64,000 nucleotides of DNA, taken from Nigrospora sphaerica. Taxonomy: Eukaryota > Ascomycota > Sordariomycetes > Amphisphaeriales > Apiosporaceae. Where the stretch lies: positions 1,426,001 to 1,490,000 of the forward strand of contig JAGVVL010000017.1 in the NCBI GenBank assembly GCA_018287875.1, given 5' to 3'. A program made the position numbers and the translations under genes. This document shows, one piece after another, positions 22,332-32,790 of the stretch (positions are counted from its first letter, which is position 1; the number at the start of each line of letters is the position of its first letter). The notes under the pieces are model-generated. The model saw only the letters and a list, made by a program, of their open reading frames with translations, did no database searches and was not told the DNA's origin.

Positions 22332-23482
22332 ATGGTAAGCTCCTGAGTCTTGCGATTGCTGTGCTCTGGCACGCAATTATCTTTCAAACTGCTATGGCGC
22401 TCGCTAGCCGAGTTGTCCATCTTCCGCCCGTTGCCTCGTGGCGCGGGTGAAGACATGGCTTGAGATCTCGCGGGTGCTGCTGAAATATGCCTCCCACATG
22501 CGAATCTCTCTAGAGTTCTGGGAAGACTACAGTTAATGAACAACATTTGCTGATGTCTTCTTTCCTCAATGATAGCCTCCCAAGTCCGGTAAGAAGGCCG
22601 CCCCGGCCCCGTTCCCTTCGCAGAAGGCGGGCAAGAAGGCGCCCAAGGTCAGTCTCACACCTCCCCTTCCCCGGGTCTCCAGCCTCCTTTTGGCTCATGC
22701 TAACGCGTATTTGCAGAACCCTCTCATCGAGAAGCGCCCTCGCAACTATGGTATCGGCCAGGACATCCAGCCCAAGCGCAACCTCTCGCGCATGGTGAAG
22801 TGGCCCGAGTATGTCCTGCTCCAGCGCCAGCGCAAGATCCTCAACATGCGCCTGAAGGTGCCCCCTGCGATCGCCCAGTTCCAGCACGTCCTCGACCGCA
22901 ACACGGCCGCCCAGGTCCTGAAGCTCCTCAACAAGTACCGCCCTGAGACCAAGGCCGAGAAGAAGGAGCGCCTGACCAAGGAGGCCACCGCCATCAAGGA
23001 GGGCAAGAAGAAGGAGGACGTCAGCAAGAAGCCTTACGCCGTCAAGTACGGTCTGAACCACGTCGTCGGCCTGATTGAGAACAAGAAGGCCTCGCTCGTC
23101 CTGATCCCCAACGATGTCGACCCCATTGAGCTCGTCATCTTCCTGCCTGCTCTCTGCCGCAAGATGGGCGTCCCGTACGCCATCATCAAGGGCAAGGCCC
23201 GCCTCGGAACTGTTGTCCACAAGAAGGTACAAAATACTTCCATTGGCCCCCTTTCCGGTTCCTACAGCTAACGATTGGCAGACCGCCGCTGTCCTCGCCA
23301 TCACCGAGGTCCGCTCCGAGGACAAGTCGGAGCTGTCCAAGGTCGTCAGCGCCATCAAGGATGGCTACATGGCCAACACGGAGAACTCCCGCAAGCAGTG
23401 GGGTGGCGGCATCATGGGTGCCAAGGCCAACATGCGTATGGCCAAGAAGCAGAAGGCTATTGATACGGCCATCAAGGTCTAA
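22332..23482 (+). CDS. RPL8: 60S ribosomal protein eL8 (L7Ae family, yeast Rpl8)
   Basis: Four exons (22332-22334, 22576-22647, 22717-23226, 23282-23482) encode 261 residues. The first exon is the ATG alone, followed by a 241-base intron. The protein starts [14 protein letters not shown] and has the conserved [19 protein letters not shown] segment. The L7Ae RNA-binding core carries [20 protein letters not shown] and the segment [20 protein letters not shown]. The C-terminus is basic ([13 protein letters not shown]). eL8 binds 28S rRNA in the large subunit. Codon use is strongly biased to C-ending codons, as expected for a highly expressed gene. Length matches the family (about 256-266). Confidence 0.95.
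22335..22575 (+). other. Intron 1 of the eL8 gene, directly after the ATG
   Basis: This 241-base intron begins GTAAGC immediately after the start codon and ends GATAG. It is about four times longer than most introns in the window. Long first introns of ribosomal protein genes often carry enhancer elements or small nucleolar RNAs. I could not find convincing box C/D or H/ACA elements, so no RNA is called. Confidence 0.75.
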
Positions 23483-26157
23483 ATGTTTGGTTCAACGTCT
23501 GGTCATGGGTAGGGAGTTCTTCAACTTTGCAGCTTTGCACAGTTCCGGCGTTGGAGAGGTAAAATGGGAATACCAACCACGAATGGATTTGCATGACACC
23601 TACTCCAAACCCTTGGCTTGTTCCTTTTAAAGTCGGTGAAGGTGAAACGTCATGTTGTAGCTGGGCACAGGTGCCGGGTGCGCATTCTGCAACGCGAGGT
23701 GCGGCTTGCGGAGCCATGTAAAGCCACATTAAACCACTGATCACGTCCGCCGAGCGCGCACAAGGAATGCCGAGGATTGGGCGTCTTTTTGGCGTTGACC
23801 GGCCGAGTGCTTCGAGCCCCCTCGGTGATTGACCGGTGGACGCGGTGGCCACGGGTAGTCTACTGTTGGTTTACCTTGGGGAGGAACCGGCGCTCCTCGA
23901 TGCCTCATGTTTGTACAGCGTCTCTCCCCACTGTCGGCGGTGTCGCAGCGCGAGTGTTGATGAGTGTGGGCTCGGGGGGCGGCCAGTTTCTTCATGGAGG
24001 TAACAAAAACCGCCACCCACGGGCAATGGGCCTACACATACTTCTACAGATGACCTGCTACCAGGCGCGAGGAGCGTCTTGGCACAAGCAAAACTAACGA
24101 TGGAAACGATCTACGTGCTGGCAGGTGAGATGGATTTCTAGATCGGTGGACCGAGAAACGGGCCACGACTATCCTATTCAGTAGTCCTTGCCTATACTCC
24201 GAATAGGTTGTTTTGCGTGGATTATATACCTCTTGTCTCCGCTCCCCGATTGGGCTCCGGATTCCCAAATTTTGGAGGGCCCTCGACACCTTTGACCCGT
24301 CTCGGGCGTCCTGATAGGCGCAGCGCCGAGTCGCCCAGGCAGCATGAATGCCGTGTCGGGCGGTAGGAGATATTGGAAGCGGTGGCAGAAGGGCATGGGG
24401 GATCAGCACCCGCGTGACCTGTCGGTACAGGCCACCGGTCCGTGAGGTAGCACTGCCGTTCAGCCCCCTCTAGGTAATCTGAGATGACCTGAGATTCTGG
24501 GCTCTAACCGAGATGCGCCGCGACGTTTCCTGTGGGCGTACGTAACCGGGCCTGATAAGCATAGACGGTGCCAAGGGGGGGGTCCAAGGGCCCCCCGGGC
24601 CCCGGGTAGGGGAAGGAATCTGCCGGGGCGGACTCGTACCAAGATGCATCCTGGGCACCGCCAAGCATCCCATATACCAAGCCCAAACGAGCACTGCTTC
24701 AAATTTCTCCCAGCGCCGCCGCAAAGCTTAGAACGCCAAGTCTGGCCTCGGCGGTCCAGCGTCGTCGCCATGGCGAGCTGGCGCCTGCGCGAGCGTTTGC
24801 TGAGCGGGCAGCGCAGACCGGAACACCGGGACTCGAGTCGATCAGGTGGTTCGCTTCCATGCGCGCGCCCTGGAGCAGTAAGCCCGAACCCCGAGCCAAG
24901 GCGGGCGCCGGGAGTCCTAGATGGTGACTGGGCGCAGAGGTGGGGAGAGAGGGTGCGTATACTCGGGCAGTGGACGCGGATCCTGCCCTCCCACAGTTCC
25001 CGCTGTTTCTTCTCTGCTGAGACGGCTTGGGAAGGGGGGAAAGGGGCTTGGGACCAGATCTTGGGGTCACCGTACTGTGTGTACTCTCGGACGATGGCTC
25101 GGCGAAAGGCGGTACTACTCGCAGACGCGGGCGGGCACGCTGACAGGAGAAGTGGGAATAAGTCCGAGCAGGCGGAACCTTTCCACCTTGCAGTGACAAG
25201 TCGTGTCCCATGCGGCCACGATACGTGGAGAGGGGAGGGGGGGCACACAACCACCATCCGCCGTCCACCATCTACTGAGCCTATCTCCCCCGGACTTCTC
25301 TCGCGTACCCGGGCAGACCAGAAACCCGTCCGGCAAGCGTGCCAGGGTAGGGCCAAGCGGTCGCCCGCCGCGGAACTGACACTCCCCCCATGCATAGCTC
25401 CGTCGCATTGTATACCTTCAGATATGCTCTCCGTACAGGGGGGAGGGGAGAGCGAGGGAGATAAGGAGAATTGGAACGGTGGGCGATCCGTCCCCGTGAA
25501 ACCGCCATTGAACAAGTACATAGTCCGTCAGTTCCTCGCTCGTCTGGGCTGGCGACCGTCTCGACTCTCTCACTTTCCTGCCTATCTCGCTCCTCGGAAA
25601 CCCTAAAGTCAAACCAGCTTCTACTTGCGCTTCGATCCGTTTCCTATTGCCATCAAAGAAGAAGATCCCAGTGCTCCTTCCTCGCTCGTGCTGGCCCGCT
25701 TCGCCTATAATATCCACTTCTTGGCTAAGGTTGGACTTTGCACACAGCCGAAAACCTGGCTCTCGTTCCGCCCTGCCCTTCCCTCAGCCCCCGCCAAGGC
25801 AATACTCGGCAGAAGCAAATTGTTGGACGGGGTTCGCGCTCCTGGAGGAGATCCACCCGCCGTGCCGTCAGCGAACTGCTGTTCGACCCAGAGGAGACGC
25901 CTGGGGCTTTTGGCATTACCCAACAGATCGACCGCTCGGTGTTGCGACAGGCCCGGAAATCTCTCGACAGCCTGCAGCTGGGTTTATATCGCTCCGCCCG
26001 CCAGCAGTTATACTTTGAGCTGTCGGCCCAGGACCTCGCGCTTCCCATTCTTCAGCAGTCGCACCAGCAGAAGTCGCCGTCGCCGTTCCCGCCGTCCCAT
26101 CCGTCGCCATCGCAACCGTCACGATCCTCCGACGAAGCTCCGGAAACCTCCATCACC
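23483..26157. other. Long intergenic region upstream of the carbonic anhydrase gene
   Basis: About 2.7 kb with overlapping ORFs on both strands (24,460-25,606) that look like random GC-rich open frames: Arg/Pro/Ser-rich, no domain. The last 430 bases are open in the frame of the carbonic anhydrase ATG but contain no in-frame ATG. The region 25,540-25,620 is pyrimidine-rich, as in fungal promoters. Confidence 0.5.
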
Positions 26158-27290
26158 ATGTCTCGTAAGTTGTCGCCTGTTCCTCTACCCGTTGTGCTTT
26201 GGGGCGTCATCGACGCGCCAATAGAAAAGCAAGCCATTCGTTTCCCTCCCTTTTTTTTAGAAAATGGGATTGCCCGCTGCGACGTTGAGTTGCGCGCGGC
26301 GAGATCTCCCCCGCAGCAAACAAATCTGTAGCTTGTTTAGAGGGGCCCATGCCTCGATTTGTTCTGACAGCCGAAAAAGTCGTACGATTCTGACAAACGC
26401 CTGCAGAAGATCTCCGCGACCCCTTCACCTACGCCCTGAGCTCCAACAAGGCCTGGGCCGCGTACAAGAGCCACCAGAATCCCGATTTCTTCCCTCGGCT
26501 CGCCGCTGGCCAATCGCCTAAGATCCGTATGTCGCCTTCCCTCGCCGTGCCGTGCCCTCCCGTGCCGTTCCGAGCGTTTTGGGGGCGTCGTGCCCCTGGG
26601 CCCCCCACGCCGTCGCGACCCTCGCCCGACGGGCTGCCCAGGGTCTTTTTTTCTCGGTAGTGCTAACCAACCGCTGTCGCAGTCTGGATCGGCTGCTCCG
26701 ACTCGCGATGCCCCGAAACCACCATCCTGGGCGCGCAGCCCGGTGACGTCTTCGTGCACCGCAACATCGCCAACACGGTCGCGCCGTCCGACCTGAGCCT
26801 GCTGGCCGCCATAAAGTACTCGGTGGCCGTGCTCAAGGTCGACCACGTCATCCTCTGCGGCCACTCGGCCTGCGGCGGCGCCGTGGCCGCCCTGGGCGAC
26901 GACCTGGTCGACGATGGCGGCATCCTCGACACCTGGCTGTCGACGCTGAAGAACATCCGCGCCGCCAATCAGGAGGAGCTCAACGGTATCAAGGATGCCG
27001 GCGCGCGCGCCGTCCGCTTCGCCCAGATGAACGTCGACGCCGGCGTCAAGGTGCTCATGGCCAACCCCGTCATTAAGAAGGCCATCGACGAGCGCGGCCT
27101 CCAGGTCCATGGCACCCTTTTCGACATCGCCAGCGGCTGCCTCCAGGACCTGGGCGTTGGCACCAAGTCCTCCAAGGCCGGGGCCCGCCAGACCAACGGC
27201 GGCAGCGACGGCACCCCCGAGGAAATCATCCGCGGCCAGCACGCTACTCTGGTCTTTGGGGCCGGCGGTGCTGGCATGAAGGCGCATTGA
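26158..27290 (+). CDS. Beta-class carbonic anhydrase
   Basis: Three exons (26158-26164, 26407-26526, 26683-27290) encode 244 residues. The first exon is only 7 bases (ATG TCT C). The enzyme interconverts CO2 and bicarbonate. The zinc site is complete: C47 in GCSDSR, H103 and C106 in GHSACGG, with the D49/R51 dyad. The dimer-forming motif VFVHRNIANTV and the family segment SVAVLKVDHVILCGHSACGG are present. The length and the simple N-terminus suggest a cytosolic isoform. The reading frame upstream of the ATG is open for 143 codons with Arg-rich content (see findings). A clear branch site (TGCTAAC) precedes the last acceptor. Class identity is certain; localisation is not. Confidence 0.93.
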
Positions 27291-29058
27291 GCCGACGGGT
27301 TGAGCCGGTGCCTTTGATTTGATTTTGATTATTGGACGACTACGCAGGCTACGAGTGGGAAAAGCGGTTGCACCGCCCGTGATGGCATTTTAGGAAACTG
27401 GCCGGCGTTAAGAGAGTCATGATATCTCCAGCACGAGCTGAACACGACAGCCTCGGATCATTATTGTTTTTCCAACATTGGTTTCCCTCTAGTTTTTTAC
27501 ATATCCACTTGAAGCACGGCAAAATGCATTGGTGCTCTCGATTGGCAATCCTAGGCACGCTCCTGTCTCTTGTGTTGTATGCAGCGTGCCTGCCAGTCAC
27601 CAACTGCCACGGTCAACTTCGTCAGACACGCGGCCTACGTGCCTGGACGGGGACCAGGCTGGTTCGACGTGGGGTCGCAACAAAGGCACTACTCTGAAAG
27701 GAGGCAGTCAGAAGCTTACGTGCCACGATGCACGGCATCAGCCAGGTCTTCGATCTTGCTCGGATATCCGGCGATCGGACTGAGAGTCATGGTCCAGCCG
27801 GGGTAGCAGGTATTTCAGGCATAGGCACAAGGGGGGACTTCAGCCAATCCGGTTAGCACGTGCGTCAGCAATTGTCAGCCCGCGACTGTACTTTGAAGCG
27901 GTTCGCATGCCTGTCAATTCATCCCAAGATGAACGGTCATGTGGTTGGAAAGCGGACCTCTATCAAGTATAAGACCATGTATACCTACGTGGGTGCATCC
28001 CATGCATCATCGCCTGTAAGAGCCGGGGTACGGCATGAAACTAGCGATGCCGTCCCGAATTGTTGAGTGCGCCGCTGGCCGTGCGTGGGAGTAGGAAACT
28101 ACCTACCGTAGCCGAGTGTAACGATGAAAGCAGCACTTGTGTATCGTGGAAGTGGGGGGGGCCAGGGGGGAGAGGGGGGACGAAGGGGGAAGGGAGAAAG
28201 GCTTGAAAGGATAGGTGGGAGTCGCCGCTCTCCAAAAGCGCCACCAAAGTGGACGTTGCGGCAATAGGAATGGGGACAAAGGGCGCCCATCACTGTGTGG
28301 CTGGAAAAAAAAAAAAAAAAAAAAAAACTCGACCCAGAAACGAGCGGTATCGAGGCGATTACAAACCGTCTTCGCAGCCGAGGCTCGGCTTGGGTATAGG
28401 AGGTTGGGGTCCGCTGCCTTCGACTCCGGAAGGGCGGGCGGATATACTTTCTGGAGTCACTCGTTCCGAGCAAATACCTCGTAGGGGAAAACCACCGTCG
28501 CTTCCGTACGATACCCAGCACCCCGGTGGTACGTGCTTTGGATTCCCCGCCCGGCCGGAATAGAAGGCCTTTGTGGATTTGACTATGCGGCGGCAAGTTA
28601 CGGCGCGCGTGAATGAAGCCGAGGAGGATCGACTGGAACATGCCTTTCTCCCAAGACAGACACCTCGACAAACCAACGAAAGGTAGAACGACGATCCGAA
28701 TATAAGTTGTTTGGGGGTTCACGGCCCCACTGAGACTGGAGATGCATGCTCAAGAGACGGATGGATTTGACGCGTAAATAGGGGGCTATCCATGTTTCGC
28801 GGGCGCTAGTGGTCCGTCCGTGTGAATCACTGTTTTATTCATCTTGGGACTCGTCTCTGGGGGGAAATACCCGTGACATCTTGATATTTTGAAGTCGTGT
28901 CGAGGAAACGATATCCCCACCCTGCTTTGGCCGACACAAATGGGCTAACAAAGGACAGTCTCGGGGGTTCGTACCAAACCCGAAACCTGCCCCCCGCTCC
29001 CCCTTTAAGGAGACAACTCGGTGGGCCCCTAGGCGTTCCTTCGGATATCTTCCCTCCC
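27291..29058. other. Intergenic, with a 23-base poly-A run
   Basis: About 1.8 kb between the 3' end of the carbonic anhydrase gene and the 3' end of the DUF7587-like gene. It holds G-rich runs around 28,150-28,200, a poly-A tract and only unsupported ORFs. No transposon ends, tRNA or other RNA gene was seen. Confidence 0.5.
28305..28327 (+). repeat. Homopolymer A tract (23 bases)
   Basis: An uninterrupted run of 23 A, the longest homopolymer in the window, in an intergenic region. No target-site duplication or coding sequence upstream shows it to be the tail of a retroposed copy; it may be a simple mononucleotide repeat. Confidence 0.85.
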
Positions 29059-29583
29059 CTATAGCAGCCTCCGCGCGGGAATGATGCCGATAATGGCGGC
29101 CTCGGGAATCCAGTCCACGGCCAGCCACAGGTCGGCGCTCATGTAGGGGGCGACGGCGGGTTTCTGGCCGATGCGGCGCATGCGCTCGGAGCAGAGGTCG
29201 TCGCGGGAGAAATAGAAGACGCCGCTGCGGCTCAGCTGGAAGGCCGAGACGACGGCGACGGCGACGTCGCCGTGGCCGGGCCAGGCGTCGCGCTGCCGCC
29301 GCGCGGCCTCGCGCTTGGCCGCCTCGCCGTCGCCCCACAGCGAGACGAAGGGCGAGGCCTCACCGTCGCCCGCCGCCCACGTTAGGTGCTTGTGCACCGC
29401 CTTGGCCGTGATGCGCCGCGCGTACGGCGGCGGCGGCGCCCGCGGCCACAGGTAGGCCGAGCCCGCCGGGATGCCGGCGCCGCGCCGGTAGGGCGTCTGC
29501 GAGCACGAATCGTAGACGTGGTAGAGCATCAGGTTCCGCTCCGACGGCCCCAGGTCGTGCGAGACAAAGTCCGCATGCGCCAT
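29059..29583 (-). CDS. DUF7587-like fungal protein of unknown function
   Basis: A single exon encodes 174 residues. The pattern LYHVYDSCSQTPYRRG near the start, then a region ending in HLTWAAGDGEASPFVSLWGD, a segment AAKREAARR, AVVSAFQL and a final WLAVDWIPEAAIIGIIP resembles the fungal DUF7587 family. In those proteins a short start (LYRV...) is followed by HL.W....SPFIS and a C-terminal E.L....IP.AAI. The function of that family is unknown to me. There is no signal peptide or membrane segment. The ATG at 29583 is the first in frame. GC content is very high and the frame is clearly coding compared with the other strand. It stands alone in a 3.8 kb space between carbonic anhydrase and the cyclodeaminase-type gene. 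Confidence 0.6.
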   Translation of the reverse strand: MAHADFVSHDLGPSERNLMLYHVYDSCSQTPYRRGAGIPAGSAYLWPRAPPPPYARRITAKAVHKHLTWAAGDGEASPFVSLWGDGEAAKREAARRQRDAWPGHGDVAVAVVSAFQLSRSGVFYFSRDDLCSERMRRIGQKPAVAPYMSADLWLAVDWIPEAAIIGIIPARRLL

Positions 29584-31118
29584 CGTGGGCGAGCTTGGGG
29601 CGATGGGCCGAGACGGCAGATACTGTAACGGCGGAGCCGGTCACGGGCCTTCCGGGTTCCTGAACTTGGGCGACTACAAGCCGGGATCAGGGTTCCCTTC
29701 ACACAGAAGTGGAATATCGGCGGGCACACGTTGTCGAGCAGTACGGCTGCGGATGCCGGCCTCACGGGTCACAAGGGGGCGGTATCAGTCTGGAGATTAC
29801 CGAAAATTAAATGCTCGGATGAGAAGGGAGAACCTTGAACTGTCGACGCGAGCCAGGAACAAAGAAGACGAACAAGGGGGGAAAGCCGAGTCTCGGGGAC
29901 GCGAGCCCCGGGGACAGGAGAGACCCTCAGGTGTCATGAATGTGCGCTGATTCGTGGCTGCCCCCAGTCACCCGGTATGTAATCGTGACGCGATAGCATC
30001 GAGGCAAGGCTAGATACGGTCCAGGCCTCGCGATGCATAATGCGGGAAGGTTTAGTGAGGGAGGGGGGCTACGGCAGCAGCTATGTAGACTTTCGGCAGG
30101 CAGGATGTCGTCGTACCTTGCAGAAGACAGTGGACAACGCGGGATGCATGTCGGCTCGGCCGGTGCTGTCCGGCCATCCGATCTTATCAAAGTCGATGCC
30201 CTCGGACGTCGGACTGAACTCCTACCGAGCCTGCGTATCCGGAGAAAGCAAAGCTGTGCGTGGAGGTGTCACGGCTCGGAGGAACCGTGAATCGCCCCGA
30301 ATGCGCCGGTGTGCGTCGTACATAGGAGTATCTCTCCCGAATAATCAAGAGAGGGGTCGCAGCGGGTGATAGGGTAGACCCGTGGTCTAGTGCTATTCCA
30401 ATCCATTATCACCAGTCGTCCATGGTGACCACGGGCTTTGCGTGGCCTCGGCAAACATAGGAGCTGGAGGATCGATGCGGGTTTGATATTGATGTAGCTT
30501 AGGCAATGAGAGTGCGGCAGAGCTACGCATGGAGGCAGTTTGATTCAGCTGAAGTAGCACACTCACTGCCCCTCCATACAGACGAAGCGACCTCGAAAAA
30601 CGTGGGGCTCGATACTGGATGCCGAAGCGAGCAGTGGACGTCTGCGATGGAGTAATAGAGAGCTACGAGGTACTTACTCTGGGTACCAAGAGAGGGGCAG
30701 TTTCTACCTTAGCGGGTAGTCGTTGCTATGTTGTGTGTGGATGTCACGTCATTAGGAGGGGGCGGGGTATCCGTCAGGAGTCGGCCGGCGGGCGCTTGTG
30801 CCGGTTGTGCGAAAGTAGGTAAAAGAACGGCTGTTTCTTGATCGCATGTGTCTCCAGCGCGCGTATGGACCGATAATATAAGCCCGGTCCTCCGTCGAAG
30901 GGAGATTGGTCGTGACGGAGGCGATTGAGTCTGGTCGCGGGAGGACAAAAGAGAGGAACTGTATCTCCGATGGACCAGCCGCTATCGTGCATCCAGGGCG
31001 TCCTCCTACATCGGCCTCTCTGCTGACGCCTGCTGCGTGGCTGCCGCCGCATTTGACGACTTCCTGTTACTTTCCATCGCAGCACTGCTTTGGATAACGC
31101 GCCCGTCATACCTCCGCC
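29584..31118. other. Divergent intergenic region
   Basis: About 1.5 kb between the starts of the DUF7587-like gene (-) and the cyclodeaminase-family gene (+). Short ORFs have no recognisable content. A stretch near 30,480-30,680 is closer to balanced base composition. No regulatory motif stands out. Confidence 0.5.
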
Positions 31119-32600
31119 ATGGCTTTGACCGTTTTGTCCGACCAAGACATCAACAACCTGCTCGAGTCCCTGACGGCGGACGAGGCCGAGGCGCTCGCGC
31201 TCAGCCTCAAGGCCACGCTCCACGAGTACTCGACGGGGGCGCAAGGGTCCGAGGCGTTCCACCAGCCCGAGCGCACCGTCGTCCACAACGAGGCCAGCAA
31301 TGTCACAACGCTCTTCATGCCGTCGTCGTGCAGCCGCCGCGGCCACGGCGTCAAGGTGGTGACGCTCTCGGGGCCCGGCGGCGCCCCCGGCGGCGGCCCG
31401 CCCATCCAGCCGACGGGCACCGTCACGCTCTTCGGGCCCGACGGCAGCCCCGAGGGCCTCGTGCACGCCAAGACGCTGACGGCCTTCCGCACCGCCCTGG
31501 CCTCGACCTGCCTGCTGCAGAAGCGCGCCGTCGTGCGCACCCTCGTGGCCTTTGGCGCCGGCAGCCAGGCCTACTGGCACCTGCGCCTGGCCCTGCTGCT
31601 GCGCGGGTCGACGGTGCGCGACGTCTACATCATCAACCACCGGTACAGCGACAGCGCCCGCCAGACGCTGCAGAAGCTGTACGCCGTCCCCGCCGACGTC
31701 CGCCGCCGCGAGGGCTGGGAGCACGCCGTCTTCTCGCTGCTGACGCCCAGCTACGGCGAGTTCGGCCGCCTGCTCAAGGAGCACCTGCGCGCCGCCGACG
31801 TCGTCTACTGCTGCACGCCAAGCACCGAGCCGCTGTTCGACGCCTCCATCCTCACCAACACCGAGGGGCGTAAGAAGGGCCGCCTCATCGTCGCCATCGG
31901 CAGCTACAAGCCCGAGATGCGCGAGCTGCCCCGCGCCCTGCTCGAGCAGGCCGTCAAGCCCACCCACGGCTCCGGCTTCCTGCACCTCCACCGACACGCC
32001 ACCGAGGGCGGCGTCGTCGTCGTCGACACCATCGACGGCTGCATGAAGGAGGCCGGCGAGCTCATCGAGGCCGGTATCGAGCCCCGGCAGCTTATTGAGT
32101 AAGGACCGCCCCCTTGCTGCCCACGGACACCGTCTCCCCGCCATACTCCAAACTGCTGACCAGAACCCCCCAGACTCGGCGAGCTCGCCATGATCCAGAG
32201 CGCCAGGATGCAGGAGGGCGAGGATGGCTCCATCATTTCGGGCTCGTCGACCGACGTGTCCTCGGATATGGACAGGCTGGATCTCACACCGGGTACGCCC
32301 TCCATGTCTACCGTCTTCGGATCCGACGGCGCCAGCACGACGGGCAGCAGCAGCAAGCGGTCCAGCTCGGGCAGTCCCAAGCGGAAAGGCAGCGGCCTCT
32401 TCCGCCGACAATCTTCGAGTTCGGCCTCGACCGAACAGGCCAGGAAGAGCCCGGAGGACCACCTCTCGCGTTGGCTCACGGCCGGCAATGTGGTTTACAA
32501 ATCAGTAGGCATGGGACTCATGGACCTCGTCGTGGGCATGGACATTGTCCGCCTGGCCAGAGAGAAGGGCGTCGGCACACTGGTTGAGAACTTCTCCTAG
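31119..32600 (+). CDS. Ornithine cyclodeaminase / mu-crystallin family protein
   Basis: Two exons (31119-32098 and 32174-32600) encode 468 residues. The family folds as a dimerising domain plus an NAD(P)-binding Rossmann domain and includes ornithine cyclodeaminase, alanine dehydrogenase, ketimine reductase and siderophore-precursor enzymes. Visible are the N-terminal VLSDQDINNLLESLT, the substrate-side segment KTLTAFRTALAST, the Rossmann loop VAFGAGSQAYWHLRLAL (about 150), and ADVVYCCTPSTEPLFD with VAIGSYKPEMRELP. Near the C-terminus an insertion of about 90 residues, rich in Ser/Gly/Thr (about 338-425), splits the helix LGELAMIQ from LSRWLTAGNVVYKSVGMGLMDLVVG, which completes the fold. The true substrate cannot be told from sequence. 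The gene is tail-to-tail with the thiolase (190 bases). Confidence 0.87.
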
Positions 32601-32790
32601 GGCGAGCATGATCGCCGAACTTTGTATCCTATTCTGACGTCTTGAATTGCGCCCGCCTGGTTCACTTAATCTGCCGCCATCAATCAACCAAGCTACCCAT
32701 GTATGCAAACCATGCTCACTATACATGTCCTGTTCATCACATTGAACTCGTAGTCGACCCCGTCGACGTGGCACGCTGAAAGCCCCAACT

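Noticed and set aside
22335..22575. Possible snoRNA in the long first intron of the eL8 gene
   Set aside because: No convincing box C, box D or H/ACA elements with terminal pairing were found by eye.
22510..23358. 282-residue minus-strand frame over the eL8 gene
   Set aside because: It mirrors the strongly biased codons of eL8 and has no domain of its own.
24460..25606. Overlapping 320- and 353-residue frames on both strands upstream of carbonic anhydrase
   Set aside because: Both are Arg/Pro/Ser-rich without domains or introns, and opposite frames overlap fully, as expected for stop-poor GC-rich non-coding DNA.
28835..29338. 167-residue minus-strand frame overlapping the DUF7587-like gene
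   Set aside because: Arg/Gly-rich shadow frame. The overlapping frame with conserved aromatic motifs is the better candidate.
30774..32462. 562-residue minus-strand frame over the cyclodeaminase-family gene
   Set aside because: It is antisense to a clearly conserved two-exon enzyme. Its Ala/Gly/Arg composition comes from GC-rich third positions.
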